The notes: generated by a model not told the origin, from the letters alone. A stretch of DNA of 32,455 nt from Kiritimatiellota bacterium (GCA_009778475.1 WRJS01000034.1:1-32455); one strand, 5' to 3'; positions 16,845 through 25,924 are shown, counted from the first letter of the stretch. A program made the numbers and translations.

Positions 16845-17690
16845 GCTTCGGGACAATGACAGGTAGCGCATGGCATCCCCCCCGTGCCGCGAAGGGCGAA
16901 GCCCTTCCGTATCATAGCGCAGGGCAACGCCCTGCGTATGGATATGCACGCCATTTCAAGGCTGAAGGCCTTGCGGATGATGCGGTGCTATCCGCAAGGC
17001 TTTCAGCCTTGTGGCATTGTGTTGGTCGTTACGTAGGGCGTTGCCCTACGCTGTCATCCGCAAGGCCTTCGGCCTTGCGCTTCGGGACAATGACAGATAG
17101 CGCATGGCGCCCCCGCCGTGCCGCGAAGGGCGAAGCCCTTCCGTATCATAGCGCAGGGCAACGCCCTGCGTATGGAGACGCACACCATTCCAAGGCTGAA
17201 GGCCTTGCGGGTGATGCGGTGCTATCCGCAAGGCTTTCAGCCTTGTGGCATTGTGTTGGCCGTTACGTAGGGCGTTGCCCTACGCTGTCATCCGCAAGGC
17301 CTTCGGCCTTGCGCTTCGGGACAATGACAGATAGCGCATGGCGCCCCCGCCATGCCGCGAAGGGCGAAGCCCTTCCGTATCATAGCGCAGGGCAACGCCC
17401 TGCGTATGGATACGCACACCATTCCAAGGCTGAAGGCCTTGCGGATGATGCGGTGCTATCCGCAAGGCTTTCAGCCTTGTGGCATTGTGTTGGCCGTTAC
17501 GTAGGGCGTTGCCCTACGCTGTCATCCGCAAGGCCTTCGGCCTTGTGCTTCGGGACAATGACAGATAGCGCATGGCGACCCCGCCATGCCATGAAGGGCG
17601 AAGCCCTTCCGTATCATAGCGCAGGGCAACGCCCTGCGTATGGAGACGCACACCATTCCAAGGCTGAAGGCCTTGCGCTTCGCGGCATGG
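16845..17690. repeat. tandem 234-bp repeat, about 3.6 copies, made of small palindromes
   Basis: The word TTCGGGACAATGACA starts at 16847, 17081, 17315 and 17549, exactly 234 bp apart. Each unit holds five or six small inverted repeats, including AAGGGCGAAGCCCTT, GCAGGGCAACGCCCTGC, AAGGCTGAAGGCCTT, GTAGGGCGTTGCCCTAC and GCAAGGCCTTCGGCCTTGC. Because 234 is divisible by 3, both strands stay open over long stretches, but the translation is repetitive with no recognisable domain, so I treat it as non-coding. It separates two convergent-free plus-strand genes and could form a highly structured transcript. Confidence 0.9.
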
Positions 17691-17744
17691 CTGGATAGGG
17701 CGGTAACTGATTTTTTAGGAACAAACCTAATGAGGAGAATGATG

Positions 17745-20700
17745 ATGATGAAGACGAGTGAGATGAGGAAATGGGCCTTCGCCGTGATGGCGGGGGTGGC
17801 GGCGACGGCGGCGATGGCGCAGGAGCCGTTTGTGGCGGTGACGAACATCACGGGCGTGACCGTGCTGACCATGGCGGGGGAGTGGCAGGAGTTTAACCCC
17901 GCCATCCTCCCCGAAACCGCGACGAACACGGCGTTTGACATCGAGTGGACCATCAAGGACGCGGGAACCACGGGCGTGGCCGACTTCTATTACAGGTGGA
18001 CGATTGCCAGCGATGCCGACGGCACACGCTACTACAAAAGCGTCAACTTCGAGACGGAAAACAGCGGGACGCTCGTGCTCACGGCGACCATCACGAACGG
18101 CGTGGCATTGGGCGTTGACTACACGCAGGATTTCACCATCACGGTGCTGCCGTTGTTCGCGGCGGTCACGAACATCACGGCGGTGCCGGCGGCGGCGGTG
18201 GCGGGGGTGCCGCTCACCCTTGGCGGCACGGTGGAGCCGTTGGGTGCGACACGGCAGACCATCGTGTGGAGCGTCACCGACGCGGGCGGCACGGGCGCGT
18301 CCTTCAGCGGCGACACGCTCACCGCCACGGCGGCGGGGAGCGTCACCCTCACCGCCACCATCGCGGGCGGCCTGGCCGAGTCCCACGGGCCCGTGGCGCT
18401 TGTCGCGGCGAGTTACGAGGACACCCTCGCGGTGAAGGCCGACGGCACGCTCTGGACGTGGGGATATAACCGTCATGGCATAATGGGGAACAACATGTCG
18501 GTGCCCCGACTCACCCCGTCGCAAATCGGGACGGACGACGACTGGGCGACCGTCACGATAGGCTGGATTCACAACGTCGCGCTCAAGGTCGACGGCACGC
18601 TCTGGACGTGGGGGCAGAATGGCAACTCCCAACTTGGGTTGGGCGACGACAAAATCACGCATTGCAAAACCCCCACCCAAATCGGGACGGGCTACGATTG
18701 GGCGACCCTCTCGGCGGGTTTTGTCTACACCGTCGCGACCAAGAACGACGGCACGCTCTGGGCGTGGGGTGACGGCTATTTCGGCGACGGCATGGCGACC
18801 CGAAAAAATGTCCCCACGCAAATCGGGACGGACGACGACTGGGCAACCGTCACGGCGGGCTATTATCACACGCTCGCGTTGAAAAACGACGGCACCCTCT
18901 GGGCGTGGGGTAGCAATGGTTACGGCCAACTCGGCGACAACACGACGACCTACAAAACCGTCCCCACGCAAGTCGGGACGGATGACGACTGGGCAACCCT
19001 CGCGGCGGGCGCATATCACACGCTCGCGTTGAAGGCCGACGGCACGCTCTGGGCGTGGGGACGGAATTACAACGGCCAGTTGGGCGACAACACGACGGAC
19101 GACAAAACCGTCCCCACGAAAATCGGGACGGACGACGACTGGGCAACCATCGCGGCCGGCGGCTATCACACGCTCGCGGTGAAGGCAGACGGCACGCTCT
19201 GGGCGTGGGGATACAATGGCGATGGCCAGCTTGGCGACAACACGACGGTCAACAAAAGCGTCCCCACGCAAGTCGGGACGGATGACGACTGGGCTAGCGT
19301 CGCGGCGGGCGAATATCACACCCTCGCGGTGAAGGCCGACGCCTCCCTCTGGGCATGGGGAGGCAACTGGGGCGGTCAACTCGGCGACAACACGAAGGAC
19401 GACAAACTCGTCCCGACGCTCATCCTCTCGCCCGAGCCCTTGGACTACACGCAGGAGTTCACCCTCACCGTCGAACCCGCGCCCGCGCCGTTCGTGGCGG
19501 TGACGGACATCGCCCAAATCGGGAACGTCACGCAGGCGGGGTTGTCGCTCACGCTCGCGGGGAGGGTCGTCCCTGCGGACGCGACGCATCAGGACATCGT
19601 GTGGAGCGTGAAGGATGCCGGAACCACAGGCGCGACAATCGCCGGCAACATCTTCACCTCCACGGCGCCCGGGAAGGCCACCGTCACCGCAACCATCGCG
19701 GGCGGCGCGGCGGGCGGCGCGGATTTCACGAAGGACGTCCAAGTCACGGTTTACACGTTCGTCGCGGTGGCCTCCGTCAGCCTGCCCGACACCGTCGTCG
19801 CCACGAACGGGGTGCCGTTCACCTTGCACGGCTTGGTCATCGCGGAAACGCCCTCGATGTACAGCGCCGGGCGGCTCATCACCTTGGAGGTCGCCGACGA
19901 CGACTCTGGCGATGTGGCGGCGGAGATTGACGGCGAAACCACTTATGTCTACATTGATGGTTTCCTCCGCGGGGCTTGCGAGTACACCGTCACCCCGTCC
20001 GGCACGGGGACGCTTGTCCTCGTGGCAAGGGTCGTGGACGGCCTCGCGCCGGGTTTGGACTACACGCATGAAATCACCGTCACGGTGGTTCCGGCGGACG
20101 GTCCCGACCCCTACCTCTCCGACCCCGAGGCGGCGGTTTCGGAGAAACCGCCTTACCAGACCACCGCCTACGACGGCTTCCTCTACGACACCAACAACAC
20201 CGTGCGCGGGACCGTGACGTTGAAAGCGACGATGAAGGAGAAGAAGGACAAGAAGACGGGCATCGCCACCACCAACTGGACGGTCTCCGCCAAGGCCGTC
20301 ATGCAGAACGCCTCGCTCAGCTTCTCCGGCAAGCCCGTGGGTGCGCTGGAGCGTTTCACCGCCCACACGAAGAACAACGCCGAGACGCTGGACGTGTTCA
20401 TGCAGGGCGACCGCTTCTTCGGCACCCTCTCGGGTGCGAAGGTTGACGGCACGTTCACCGTGGACGGCGCCCACGCCGTGTTCGCGGACAAGAAGGCCAA
20501 GCCCGCCCAGGACCGCCTCGACGAGTTCAGGGGGGTGTACAACGTGGCGTTGTTGGATAACGCATTTGTAGAGACGGATGATTATCCGTCTCTCCCGAGG
20601 GGTTACCTCTCCCTCACCGTCGGCAACCTCGGCTCCGTCAAATTCGCGGGCGTGCTTGCGGACGGCACGAAGGTGTCCGGCAGCGGCAAGCTGCTCGATT

Positions 20701-21380
20701 TCCTCAACGAGGATGATTGGCTGGCCGTCGCGCTGTTCAGGCCGCTGTATTCGAAAAAGGGCTTCATCGGCGGCCTGCTGTGGATCGACACCGACACCAA
20801 ACAGGTTCTCGTGGACGCGGAATACGGCTGGTGCGTGGACTGGGTTTGCGCAGACCCGAAGAAGGGCGGCCCGTTCGCGTATGCGCTGGATGCGCTGGGC
20901 GGGTACTTCGGCAACGGCAAGGCGGCGGTGGCGCCGCCCGCCGGATTGTCCTTCAGCGCGGATTGCGGGTGGCTCGCGGGGACGCTCGCCCTCCAATGGG
21001 ACGGCCTGGCGGACGGCCGCTGGGTCGAGGAGGCGTTCCCGCTGGGGCTGCTCGCGACGCCCAGCGGACTGAAACTCTCCATCGACAAAGGCACCGCGCC
21101 CAAGAAGCCCAAGGGCGAGACCGAGTACGACTACGAGACCGTGCGCGACCGCAACCCCTCCCTCGCGACAATCTCCTACACCGCCAAGACGGGCGTGTTC
21201 AAAGGCAAGTTCAGCCTCTACTACGACGGCCTCAACGCGAAGGGCGCGCTCCAGCACAAGGCCGTCTGCGTCTCGTACTCGGGTCTGATGATCCCGCACG
21301 AGGACGGGCTGATTGGGTTGGGGACAGGGACGGCCACCATCAACAAGGTGAAGGTCGGCGTGCCGGTGTTTCTGCAATAA
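17745..21380 (+). CDS. large secreted RCC1-repeat and Ig-like protein
   Basis: About 1211 aa with a signal peptide (MRKWAFAVMAGVAATAAMAQ). Two Ig-like/BIG2-type modules follow (to about residue 220). Then come seven RCC1-type blades, roughly residues 225-560, with recurring HTLALKADGTLWAWG and GTDDDWAT; blades 3-6 repeat at exactly 150 nt (18824, 18974, 19124, 19274). More Ig-like modules reach residue 800. A long C-terminal domain ends in KVGVPVFLQ, which I do not recognise. It is probably a surface or adhesin-like binding protein. ATGs cluster at 17730-17748; AGGAG at 17733-17737 favours 17745, with 17730 the alternative. Two repeat elements lie in frame (20570-20593, 20971-20998). Confidence 0.85.
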   Translation: MMKTSEMRKWAFAVMAGVAATAAMAQEPFVAVTNITGVTVLTMAGEWQEFNPAILPETATNTAFDIEWTIKDAGTTGVADFYYRWTIASDADGTRYYKSVNFETENSGTLVLTATITNGVALGVDYTQDFTITVLPLFAAVTNITAVPAAAVAGVPLTLGGTVEPLGATRQTIVWSVTDAGGTGASFSGDTLTATAAGSVTLTATIAGGLAESHGPVALVAASYEDTLAVKADGTLWTWGYNRHGIMGNNMSVPRLTPSQIGTDDDWATVTIGWIHNVALKVDGTLWTWGQNGNSQLGLGDDKITHCKTPTQIGTGYDWATLSAGFVYTVATKNDGTLWAWGDGYFGDGMATRKNVPTQIGTDDDWATVTAGYYHTLALKNDGTLWAWGSNGYGQLGDNTTTYKTVPTQVGTDDDWATLAAGAYHTLALKADGTLWAWGRNYNGQLGDNTTDDKTVPTKIGTDDDWATIAAGGYHTLAVKADGTLWAWGYNGDGQLGDNTTVNKSVPTQVGTDDDWASVAAGEYHTLAVKADASLWAWGGNWGGQLGDNTKDDKLVPTLILSPEPLDYTQEFTLTVEPAPAPFVAVTDIAQIGNVTQAGLSLTLAGRVVPADATHQDIVWSVKDAGTTGATIAGNIFTSTAPGKATVTATIAGGAAGGADFTKDVQVTVYTFVAVASVSLPDTVVATNGVPFTLHGLVIAETPSMYSAGRLITLEVADDDSGDVAAEIDGETTYVYIDGFLRGACEYTVTPSGTGTLVLVARVVDGLAPGLDYTHEITVTVVPADGPDPYLSDPEAAVSEKPPYQTTAYDGFLYDTNNTVRGTVTLKATMKEKKDKKTGIATTNWTVSAKAVMQNASLSFSGKPVGALERFTAHTKNNAETLDVFMQGDRFFGTLSGAKVDGTFTVDGAHAVFADKKAKPAQDRLDEFRGVYNVALLDNAFVETDDYPSLPRGYLSLTVGNLGSVKFAGVLADGTKVSGSGKLLDFLNEDDWLAVALFRPLYSKKGFIGGLLWIDTDTKQVLVDAEYGWCVDWVCADPKKGGPFAYALDALGGYFGNGKAAVAPPAGLSFSADCGWLAGTLALQWDGLADGRWVEEAFPLGLLATPSGLKLSIDKGTAPKKPKGETEYDYETVRDRNPSLATISYTAKTGVFKGKFSLYYDGLNAKGALQHKAVCVSYSGLMIPHEDGLIGLGTGTATINKVKVGVPVFLQ
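20570..20593. repeat. 10-bp-arm hairpin inside the RCC1-type gene
   Basis: AGAGACGGAT (20570-20579), GATT, ATCCGTCTCT (20584-20593). It is translated as ETDDYPS in an otherwise hydrophobic-patterned domain, and may be a small palindromic insertion. Confidence 0.6.
20971..20998 (-). repeat. 28-bp repeat shared with mnmA (inverted copy)
   Basis: Exact reverse complement of 21607-21634. It is translated as WLAGTLALQW in the C-terminal domain of the RCC1-type protein. Confidence 0.85.
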
Positions 21381-21383
21381 AGG

Positions 21384-21454
21384 GGGAGAGGGGACCAAGG
21401 GGACATAGGGGAGAATACACCTTCGTCCCCTAGGTCTCCTTGATCCCCTCTCCC
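21384..21454. repeat. 29-bp-arm imperfect hairpin between RCC1-type gene and mnmA
   Basis: The arms 21384-21412 and 21426-21454 pair at 26 of 29 positions around a 13-base loop. The words AGGGGACCAAGGGGACATAG / CTAGGTCTCCTTGATCCCCT suggest a dispersed element. It starts just after the stop at 21380, so it could end transcription, though no T-run follows. Confidence 0.75.
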
Positions 21455-21470
21455 ATCGCCAGCGCGAAAC

Positions 21471-22547
21471 GTGAAACACCGCAACACAACATCCCGCATC
21501 GCCGTCGGCCTCTCCGGCGGCGTGGACTCTGCTGTGTGCGCCCTGCTCCTGCGCGACCAAGGCCATGAGGTCATCGGCGTGACCCTGCTCCTGCACGACA
21601 CCCCTTCATTGGAGGGCGAGCGTCCCCGCGAGCCGCAGACCCCGTCCGCACAGGCCGCCGCCGTCGCCGAGCAGATCAACATCCCGCACCACGTCATCGA
21701 CCTGCGCGAGCGTTTCGAGTCCGAGGTGCTGCGCCCGTGCTGGGGGGCATTCGAGCGCGGCACGACGCCCAACCCCTGCGTGCTGTGCAACCCCCTCGTG
21801 AAATTCCACGGCCTGCTCAACGCCGCGCACGAGTACGGGTGCGATGCCGTCGCCACGGGGCATTACGCGCGCGTCACCCCCGACGGTCAGCTCCTGCGCG
21901 GCGCGGACACGCAGAAGGACCAGAGTTATTTCCTCCATGCGCTGGACACCGAAACGCTGGCGCGGACGCGCTTCCCCCTCGGCGGCATGACCAAGCCCGA
22001 AGTCCGCGCACGGGCCCGCCAATACGGGCTGGCGAGCGCGGAAAAGCCCGAGAGCCAGGACGTGTGCTTCGGAGACGCGGAGAGCCACATCGCCGAGGCC
22101 CTGCGCCAACGCTACCACGGGCAGGCCCTCCCCGGCGTCATCACCGACGAGGCGGGGAACGTCCTGCGCCGCCACGACGGCATCCACCGCTTCACCCTCG
22201 GCCAGCGGCGCGGGCTGGGCGTGGCCACAGGGCAACGCGCGAAAGTCATTTCCATCAGCACGCAAGACGGCACCATCGTCATCAGTAGCCGCCCTGACGC
22301 ATCCTGCCGGCAGACGTGTTCAGCGGAACACGTCCGCTGGCACGGCGAACCGTCCCCCTGCGGCGCGAGCGTCACCGCCCAAGTCCGCTACCGCCAGAAG
22401 CCCGTCGCCGCGATCATCGAGGCCCTCTCGCCGGCGCACCGCACCGTCAGCGTCCGCTTCACCGAGCCCGTCTTCAGCGTCACCCCCGGCCAGTCCCTCG
22501 TCCTCTACGACGGCGACCGCGTGATTGGCGGCGGCGTGATCCGTTAA
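21471..22547 (+). CDS. mnmA: tRNA 2-thiouridylase
   Basis: Thiolates U34 of tRNA-Lys, -Glu and -Gln using ATP and a sulfur relay. Family motifs: SGGVDSAV (PP-loop), TPNPCVLCNPLVKF with the first catalytic Cys, CDAVATGHYAR, KDQSYFLHAL, SQDVCFGD with the second catalytic Cys, and FTLGQRRGLGVATG. The product is 358 aa, normal. The start is a GTG at 21471 without a clear ribosome site; no better start lies before the PP-loop. Residues about 46-55 (SLEGERPREP) come from a 28-bp repeat also found in the upstream gene, in the variable linker after the first beta strand, so activity is probably kept. The stop overlaps the convergent gene by 4 bases. Confidence 0.94.
   Translation: MKHRNTTSRIAVGLSGGVDSAVCALLLRDQGHEVIGVTLLLHDTPSLEGERPREPQTPSAQAAAVAEQINIPHHVIDLRERFESEVLRPCWGAFERGTTPNPCVLCNPLVKFHGLLNAAHEYGCDAVATGHYARVTPDGQLLRGADTQKDQSYFLHALDTETLARTRFPLGGMTKPEVRARARQYGLASAEKPESQDVCFGDAESHIAEALRQRYHGQALPGVITDEAGNVLRRHDGIHRFTLGQRRGLGVATGQRAKVISISTQDGTIVISSRPDASCRQTCSAEHVRWHGEPSPCGASVTAQVRYRQKPVAAIIEALSPAHRTVSVRFTEPVFSVTPGQSLVLYDGDRVIGGGVIR
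21607..21634 (+). repeat. 28-bp repeat inside mnmA
   Basis: CATTGGAGGGCGAGCGTCCC followed by CGCGAGCC, with a perfect inverted copy at 20971-20998. In frame in mnmA it encodes SLEGERPREP. Confidence 0.85.
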
Positions 22548-23380
22548 ATCTCAAAGCCCAGCGCGGCGGCGATCTGCGCGACGGCGGGGCGGAGACCGGG
22601 CGGGGTGGCGGCGTGCCAGCGCTGGAGGTGGTCGCGGAAACCGTCGCCGCTCTGGACATCGCTGTTGAGGTACGGCACGGCTTGCCAGAGGCGTGGGTCT
22701 TTCTGGAAGAGCGGCAGGAGACGGAGCGCGACGACCGTGTTCAGGTCGCGCCTCGTGCGGTCCTTGGAGAGGGCGTCGAGGTTAGACGTCAGCCATGCTG
22801 CGAACGCCTCGGCGCTTTCAAAAGTCGGCGTGTCCTTGATGTGGTTGTCAACATAGTCTTTCAGTGACTGCCCGTAGGACTGCCAGTTCGGGTAGGGCGC
22901 GTCCCCGGCGAGCCAGTCCTCGCCCGTCTGGCGGAGGCACCAGAGCGAGGCGAGCTCGCAGAGCGCTTCCGCGAACCACATGTTCGGGTGCTGGTTGGAC
23001 ACCTTCCAGTGCTTGGAAAACACATGGCAGTATTCGTGCGCGAACTGGTAGGCGAGCTGGCTCCAGTACGTCCCGGATGTCGCCAGCAGGATGACGCGCT
23101 TCCCGCCCGGCGCAGGGTCGGTGAGCGCGATGGGCCACGGGTCTTTGTTCTGGCGCACGAGGATCGGCTCGCGGGCGGCCACGCGCCCATGTCGGGCAAA
23201 TGCCTTCGCGACCGCGACGCAAACCGCTTGCGCGTTTTCCGCGCCGATGCCCTTCCCCCATTCGGGCTGATCGATTTTAATCGGCTTAAGCTCGGGCTCC
23301 GGCAATGCCGGGACTTCGGCGGCTTTCAGGGAAACCACCATGAGCAACCAATACGCAAACAGTATTTGCCATTTTTTCAT
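22544..23380 (-). CDS. exported HEXXH protein, putative zinc metallopeptidase
   Basis: The 278-aa product has a signal peptide (MKKWQILFAYWLLMVVSLKA). A zinc-peptidase-like motif, AHEYCHVF, lies near residue 115, followed about 25 residues later by WFAEALCELAS, whose Glu could be the third ligand as in gluzincins. I do not recognise the family further. A periplasmic or surface peptidase is plausible, but an inactive relative cannot be excluded. AAGGAGG lies 12 bases before the ATG. It is convergent with mnmA, overlapping at the stop codons (22544-22547). It follows the S1-domain gene on the same strand after a 210-base repeat-rich gap. Confidence 0.7.
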   Translation of the reverse strand: MKKWQILFAYWLLMVVSLKAAEVPALPEPELKPIKIDQPEWGKGIGAENAQAVCVAVAKAFARHGRVAAREPILVRQNKDPWPIALTDPAPGGKRVILLATSGTYWSQLAYQFAHEYCHVFSKHWKVSNQHPNMWFAEALCELASLWCLRQTGEDWLAGDAPYPNWQSYGQSLKDYVDNHIKDTPTFESAEAFAAWLTSNLDALSKDRTRRDLNTVVALRLLPLFQKDPRLWQAVPYLNSDVQSGDGFRDHLQRWHAATPPGLRPAVAQIAAALGFEI

Positions 23381-23399
23381 TGTCCTGTCTGCCTCCTTT

Positions 23400-23590
23400 T
23401 TTTCCTCGCGCAGAGGCGCAGGGACGCAGAGTTTTTTTCAGAAGTTAACCTTGCAAAATCTCTGCGCCTTTGTGTGCCCCGCTCGTCGCACATCGCGCGA
23501 GCGGGGTCCCCTACCCCTGCGCGAAAATAACCCTGTCTAAAATAAACCTCCGTTTTTTTACCGCAGTTTACACAGATTTCACAAACGTTC
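23400..23590. repeat. repeat-like intergenic region with hairpins
   Basis: It contains GCGCAGAGGCGCAGGGACGC and a nearby opposite TCTCTGCGCC, a hairpin CCCCGCTCG (23477-23485) / CGAGCGGGG (23498-23506), and TTACCGCAGTTTACACAGAT near 23560. All look like pieces of dispersed repeats. The hairpin could end transcription of the S1-domain gene on the minus strand, but there is no T-run. Confidence 0.45.
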
Positions 23591-25042
23591 CTACAGCTTA
23601 ATCTTGTCGAACGCGTCGCCGAGCGAGCCGAAGCTGTTGGAGGAGCCTTTACTGTTGGCGAGGTATGCGGAGATGTCGGCCTCCTCGTCGTTCGCGCCGC
23701 TTCCGCGTGTCTCCCATTTCGCGGGGAGGGTGAGGGCGATGCGGTCGCCTTCGACGGACTTGACCACGACCTCAATCTTGGACGACGGCGGGAACTGGCG
23801 CTCGAGTTTCGCGGCGGGGTTGCCGCCCTTGGGAGTGTCCGTCTCGCTGATGTGGAGTAGGCCCGTCTTGTCCTCCGAGAGGCGCACGAACACGCCGAAG
23901 GCCTGCACCGACTCGACAATGCCCTCGACTTTCGCGCCTTCCGAAAGCTCGCCGGGCGTGAGCGCCTTGACGCGCTCGTCAACGGGCGCAAGGCTGAAAC
24001 GGCGGCGTTCAAGGTCGATGCCCTCGACCTTCAGCAGCAGCTCCTGCCCCTCGGAGACCGCCTCGCGGGCGGACATGATGCGGCGGCCGCCGCCGAGCTT
24101 GGAGATCGGGATGAGGCCTTCCACGCCGGGGATAAGCTGGGCGAACGCGCCGAAGCGTTCGAGCTTGGTAATCTTGCCGACGAACGTCGCGCCCTGCGGG
24201 AACTGCGCGACGGCGTCGCTCCACGGGTCGCCCTGCGCGCCGCGCAGGCTGAGCGAGATGCGGTCGCGCTCCCAATCGAGATCCTTGATCAGCACGTCCA
24301 CCGTGTCGCCGACCTTCACCACGTCCTCGGGCTTCACGTCACGCGTCCACGCGATTTCTTTCAGCGGGATAAGCCCTTCCGCGCCGCCGAGGTCAACGAA
24401 CACGCCGAACTCCACCATGCGCGTGACCTTGCCCGACGCGACCATGCCGACGTAGAGCTCCTCGACCAGCTCCTGCCGCTGGGCCTCGCGCTCCTTCTCC
24501 AGCAACTCGCGGCGGCTGAGGATGACGTTCTCGCCGCGCTCGTCCTCGCCGTACTCGGAGACGAGGAACAGGAACTTGTGGCCGACGTACTCCGCGCCCT
24601 CCTGACGGAACAGGCTGATCTGCGAGAACGGGCAGAACGCGCGGCGCCCTGCGGCCTTGACCTCGTAGCCGCCGTTGATCTCCTTCTCGACAAGCCCCTC
24701 GATGGGCATCTGCTGCGCGTATGCGTCCGCGAGCGTGCGGTCGATGATGGGCTTCGACGAGATGCTGCCCGAGAACAGGAACGCGCCGTTCTGCATCCCC
24801 GCGAAAATCACGTCCACCGTGTCGCCGATCTTACAGCGCAACGTCCCGTCCAGGCACGTCATGTCGCTGGTGGCCACAAGGCCCTCGCGCTTCGCGTTCA
24901 CGTCGAGGACGACATACGCCCCCGTGATGTTGGTCACCACGCCCCGCACGCGGTCGCCCGGGTTGAACCCGCCACGGTAATTGTTCAGCTGCGCATTCAG
25001 CAGCGACTCGAAATCCGCCATTGACGCTTTTTTATTGTTCAT
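23591..25042 (-). CDS. rpsA: multi-S1-domain RNA-binding protein, ribosomal protein S1-like
   Basis: The 483-aa cytoplasmic product has about five S1 OB-fold repeats (roughly residues 26-95, 105-175, 195-265, 285-350, 370-440). Clear examples are GKVTRMVEFGVFVDLGGAEG, GKITKLERFGAFAQL and EGIVESVQAFGVFVRLSED. S1 proteins bind mRNA and help initiation on the 30S subunit. Length is shorter than the 550-aa six-domain E. coli form, so a general S1-type translation or RNA-decay factor is the alternative. The start at 25042 has AGGTGAG seven bases upstream. It is 42 bases downstream of the LpxI-type gene and probably cotranscribed. Confidence 0.85.
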   Translation of the reverse strand: MNNKKASMADFESLLNAQLNNYRGGFNPGDRVRGVVTNITGAYVVLDVNAKREGLVATSDMTCLDGTLRCKIGDTVDVIFAGMQNGAFLFSGSISSKPIIDRTLADAYAQQMPIEGLVEKEINGGYEVKAAGRRAFCPFSQISLFRQEGAEYVGHKFLFLVSEYGEDERGENVILSRRELLEKEREAQRQELVEELYVGMVASGKVTRMVEFGVFVDLGGAEGLIPLKEIAWTRDVKPEDVVKVGDTVDVLIKDLDWERDRISLSLRGAQGDPWSDAVAQFPQGATFVGKITKLERFGAFAQLIPGVEGLIPISKLGGGRRIMSAREAVSEGQELLLKVEGIDLERRRFSLAPVDERVKALTPGELSEGAKVEGIVESVQAFGVFVRLSEDKTGLLHISETDTPKGGNPAAKLERQFPPSSKIEVVVKSVEGDRIALTLPAKWETRGSGANDEEADISAYLANSKGSSNSFGSLGDAFDKIKL

Positions 25043-25084
25043 TGAGACTCACCTTTTTTTATGACAATTCAGCAACAGAAAAAC

Positions 25085-25924
25085 CTACGGCTGGCGACGG
25101 CACGACTCCAGCCCCGAATCCACGGCGACAATCGAGATGCCCCATTTATCCGCCGCCGGCAGCACCTGCCCGCGCTCGAGGAAAATCATCCGCTCCGCCT
25201 GAAACGCGAACGCGCTCACGCCCATCTTCCGCAGGAACGCGAGCGTCTTCATCCCGAACGCCGGGATGTCGAAACGCATATCGTGCCCATCCTTCGCGCC
25301 CTTGAACACGACGCACCCCCTGCCGCCGATTTTCGCGCCGCGCCGGATGGTCGTGTTCGTGCCCTCCAAGGCCTCCACCGCGCAGATCGCGCCGTCCTTG
25401 ACCACCACCACCTGCCCGATCTCGGCGGAAGCGATGAGCAGGCTCGCACGGCTGGCGACCCCGATGTCGTTCCACTCACGCGCGTCCGGCTCGCGGCGGG
25501 TCAGCACCCCCGCCACGGGGATCGCCTCATCCATGAAGCACGACGCCGGCAGGACCCGCGCGCCCGCCGCCTCTAAAGCCTCGCAGGCCTTCCCGAAAAT
25601 CGTGTGCGAGTTCTTCACGGGCAGCTCGGCCATCAGCCTGCGGCTCAGCGCGTCGAAGCGCGTCGTGAACAGCGAGGTCGGGGAGATGCCGCCGCCGAAC
25701 GCCAGCGCGATCCCCGGGCGCGCGGCGCACCAGTCGCGCACGCGCCCAAGCTCGCCCAGCCCGACCGGCACCCACTCGTCCACCAGCGGGCGCAAGCGGC
25801 GCTTCTCGGCCGCGCCGCGAATCGCCAGCGCCGTGATGTGGCGCACGCCGGCCTTGCGCGCGCCCGCCGCCATCACCAGCGGATACTCGCCCACACCTGC
25901 AACAATCGCAAGAGAATCAATCAT
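25085..25924 (-). CDS. lpxI: LpxI-type UDP-2,3-diacylglucosamine pyrophosphatase
   Basis: Hydrolyses UDP-2,3-diacylglucosamine to lipid X in lipid A synthesis at the inner membrane, in bacteria lacking LpxH. The 279-aa product matches the DUF1009/LpxI pattern: N-terminal LAIVAGVGEYPLVMA; mid-protein IASAEIGQVVVVKDGAICAV and EGTNTTIRRG; C-terminal FDIPAFGMKT and GVSAFAFQA. The start at 25924 gives the family N-terminus; the ribosome site is weak (GGGA). It heads a probable operon with the S1-domain gene, from a promoter at 25958-25986. It indicates a lipid A-containing outer membrane. Confidence 0.88.
   Translation of the reverse strand: MIDSLAIVAGVGEYPLVMAAGARKAGVRHITALAIRGAAEKRRLRPLVDEWVPVGLGELGRVRDWCAARPGIALAFGGGISPTSLFTTRFDALSRRLMAELPVKNSHTIFGKACEALEAAGARVLPASCFMDEAIPVAGVLTRREPDAREWNDIGVASRASLLIASAEIGQVVVVKDGAICAVEALEGTNTTIRRGAKIGGRGCVVFKGAKDGHDMRFDIPAFGMKTLAFLRKMGVSAFAFQAERMIFLERGQVLPAADKWGISIVAVDSGLESCRRQP

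Noticed and set aside
16845-17690. CRISPR array
   Set aside because: The whole 234-bp unit repeats; there are no unique spacers of constant length and no cas genes.
16628-17698. 356-codon open frame through the tandem repeats
   Set aside because: It exists only because the 234-bp unit is divisible by three; both strands are open, no domain is seen, and no ribosome site fits.
17727-21596. 1289-codon minus-strand frame opposite the RCC1-type gene
   Set aside because: No signal, no domain, repetitive Arg/Asp/Gly content mirroring the RCC1 repeats on the coding strand.
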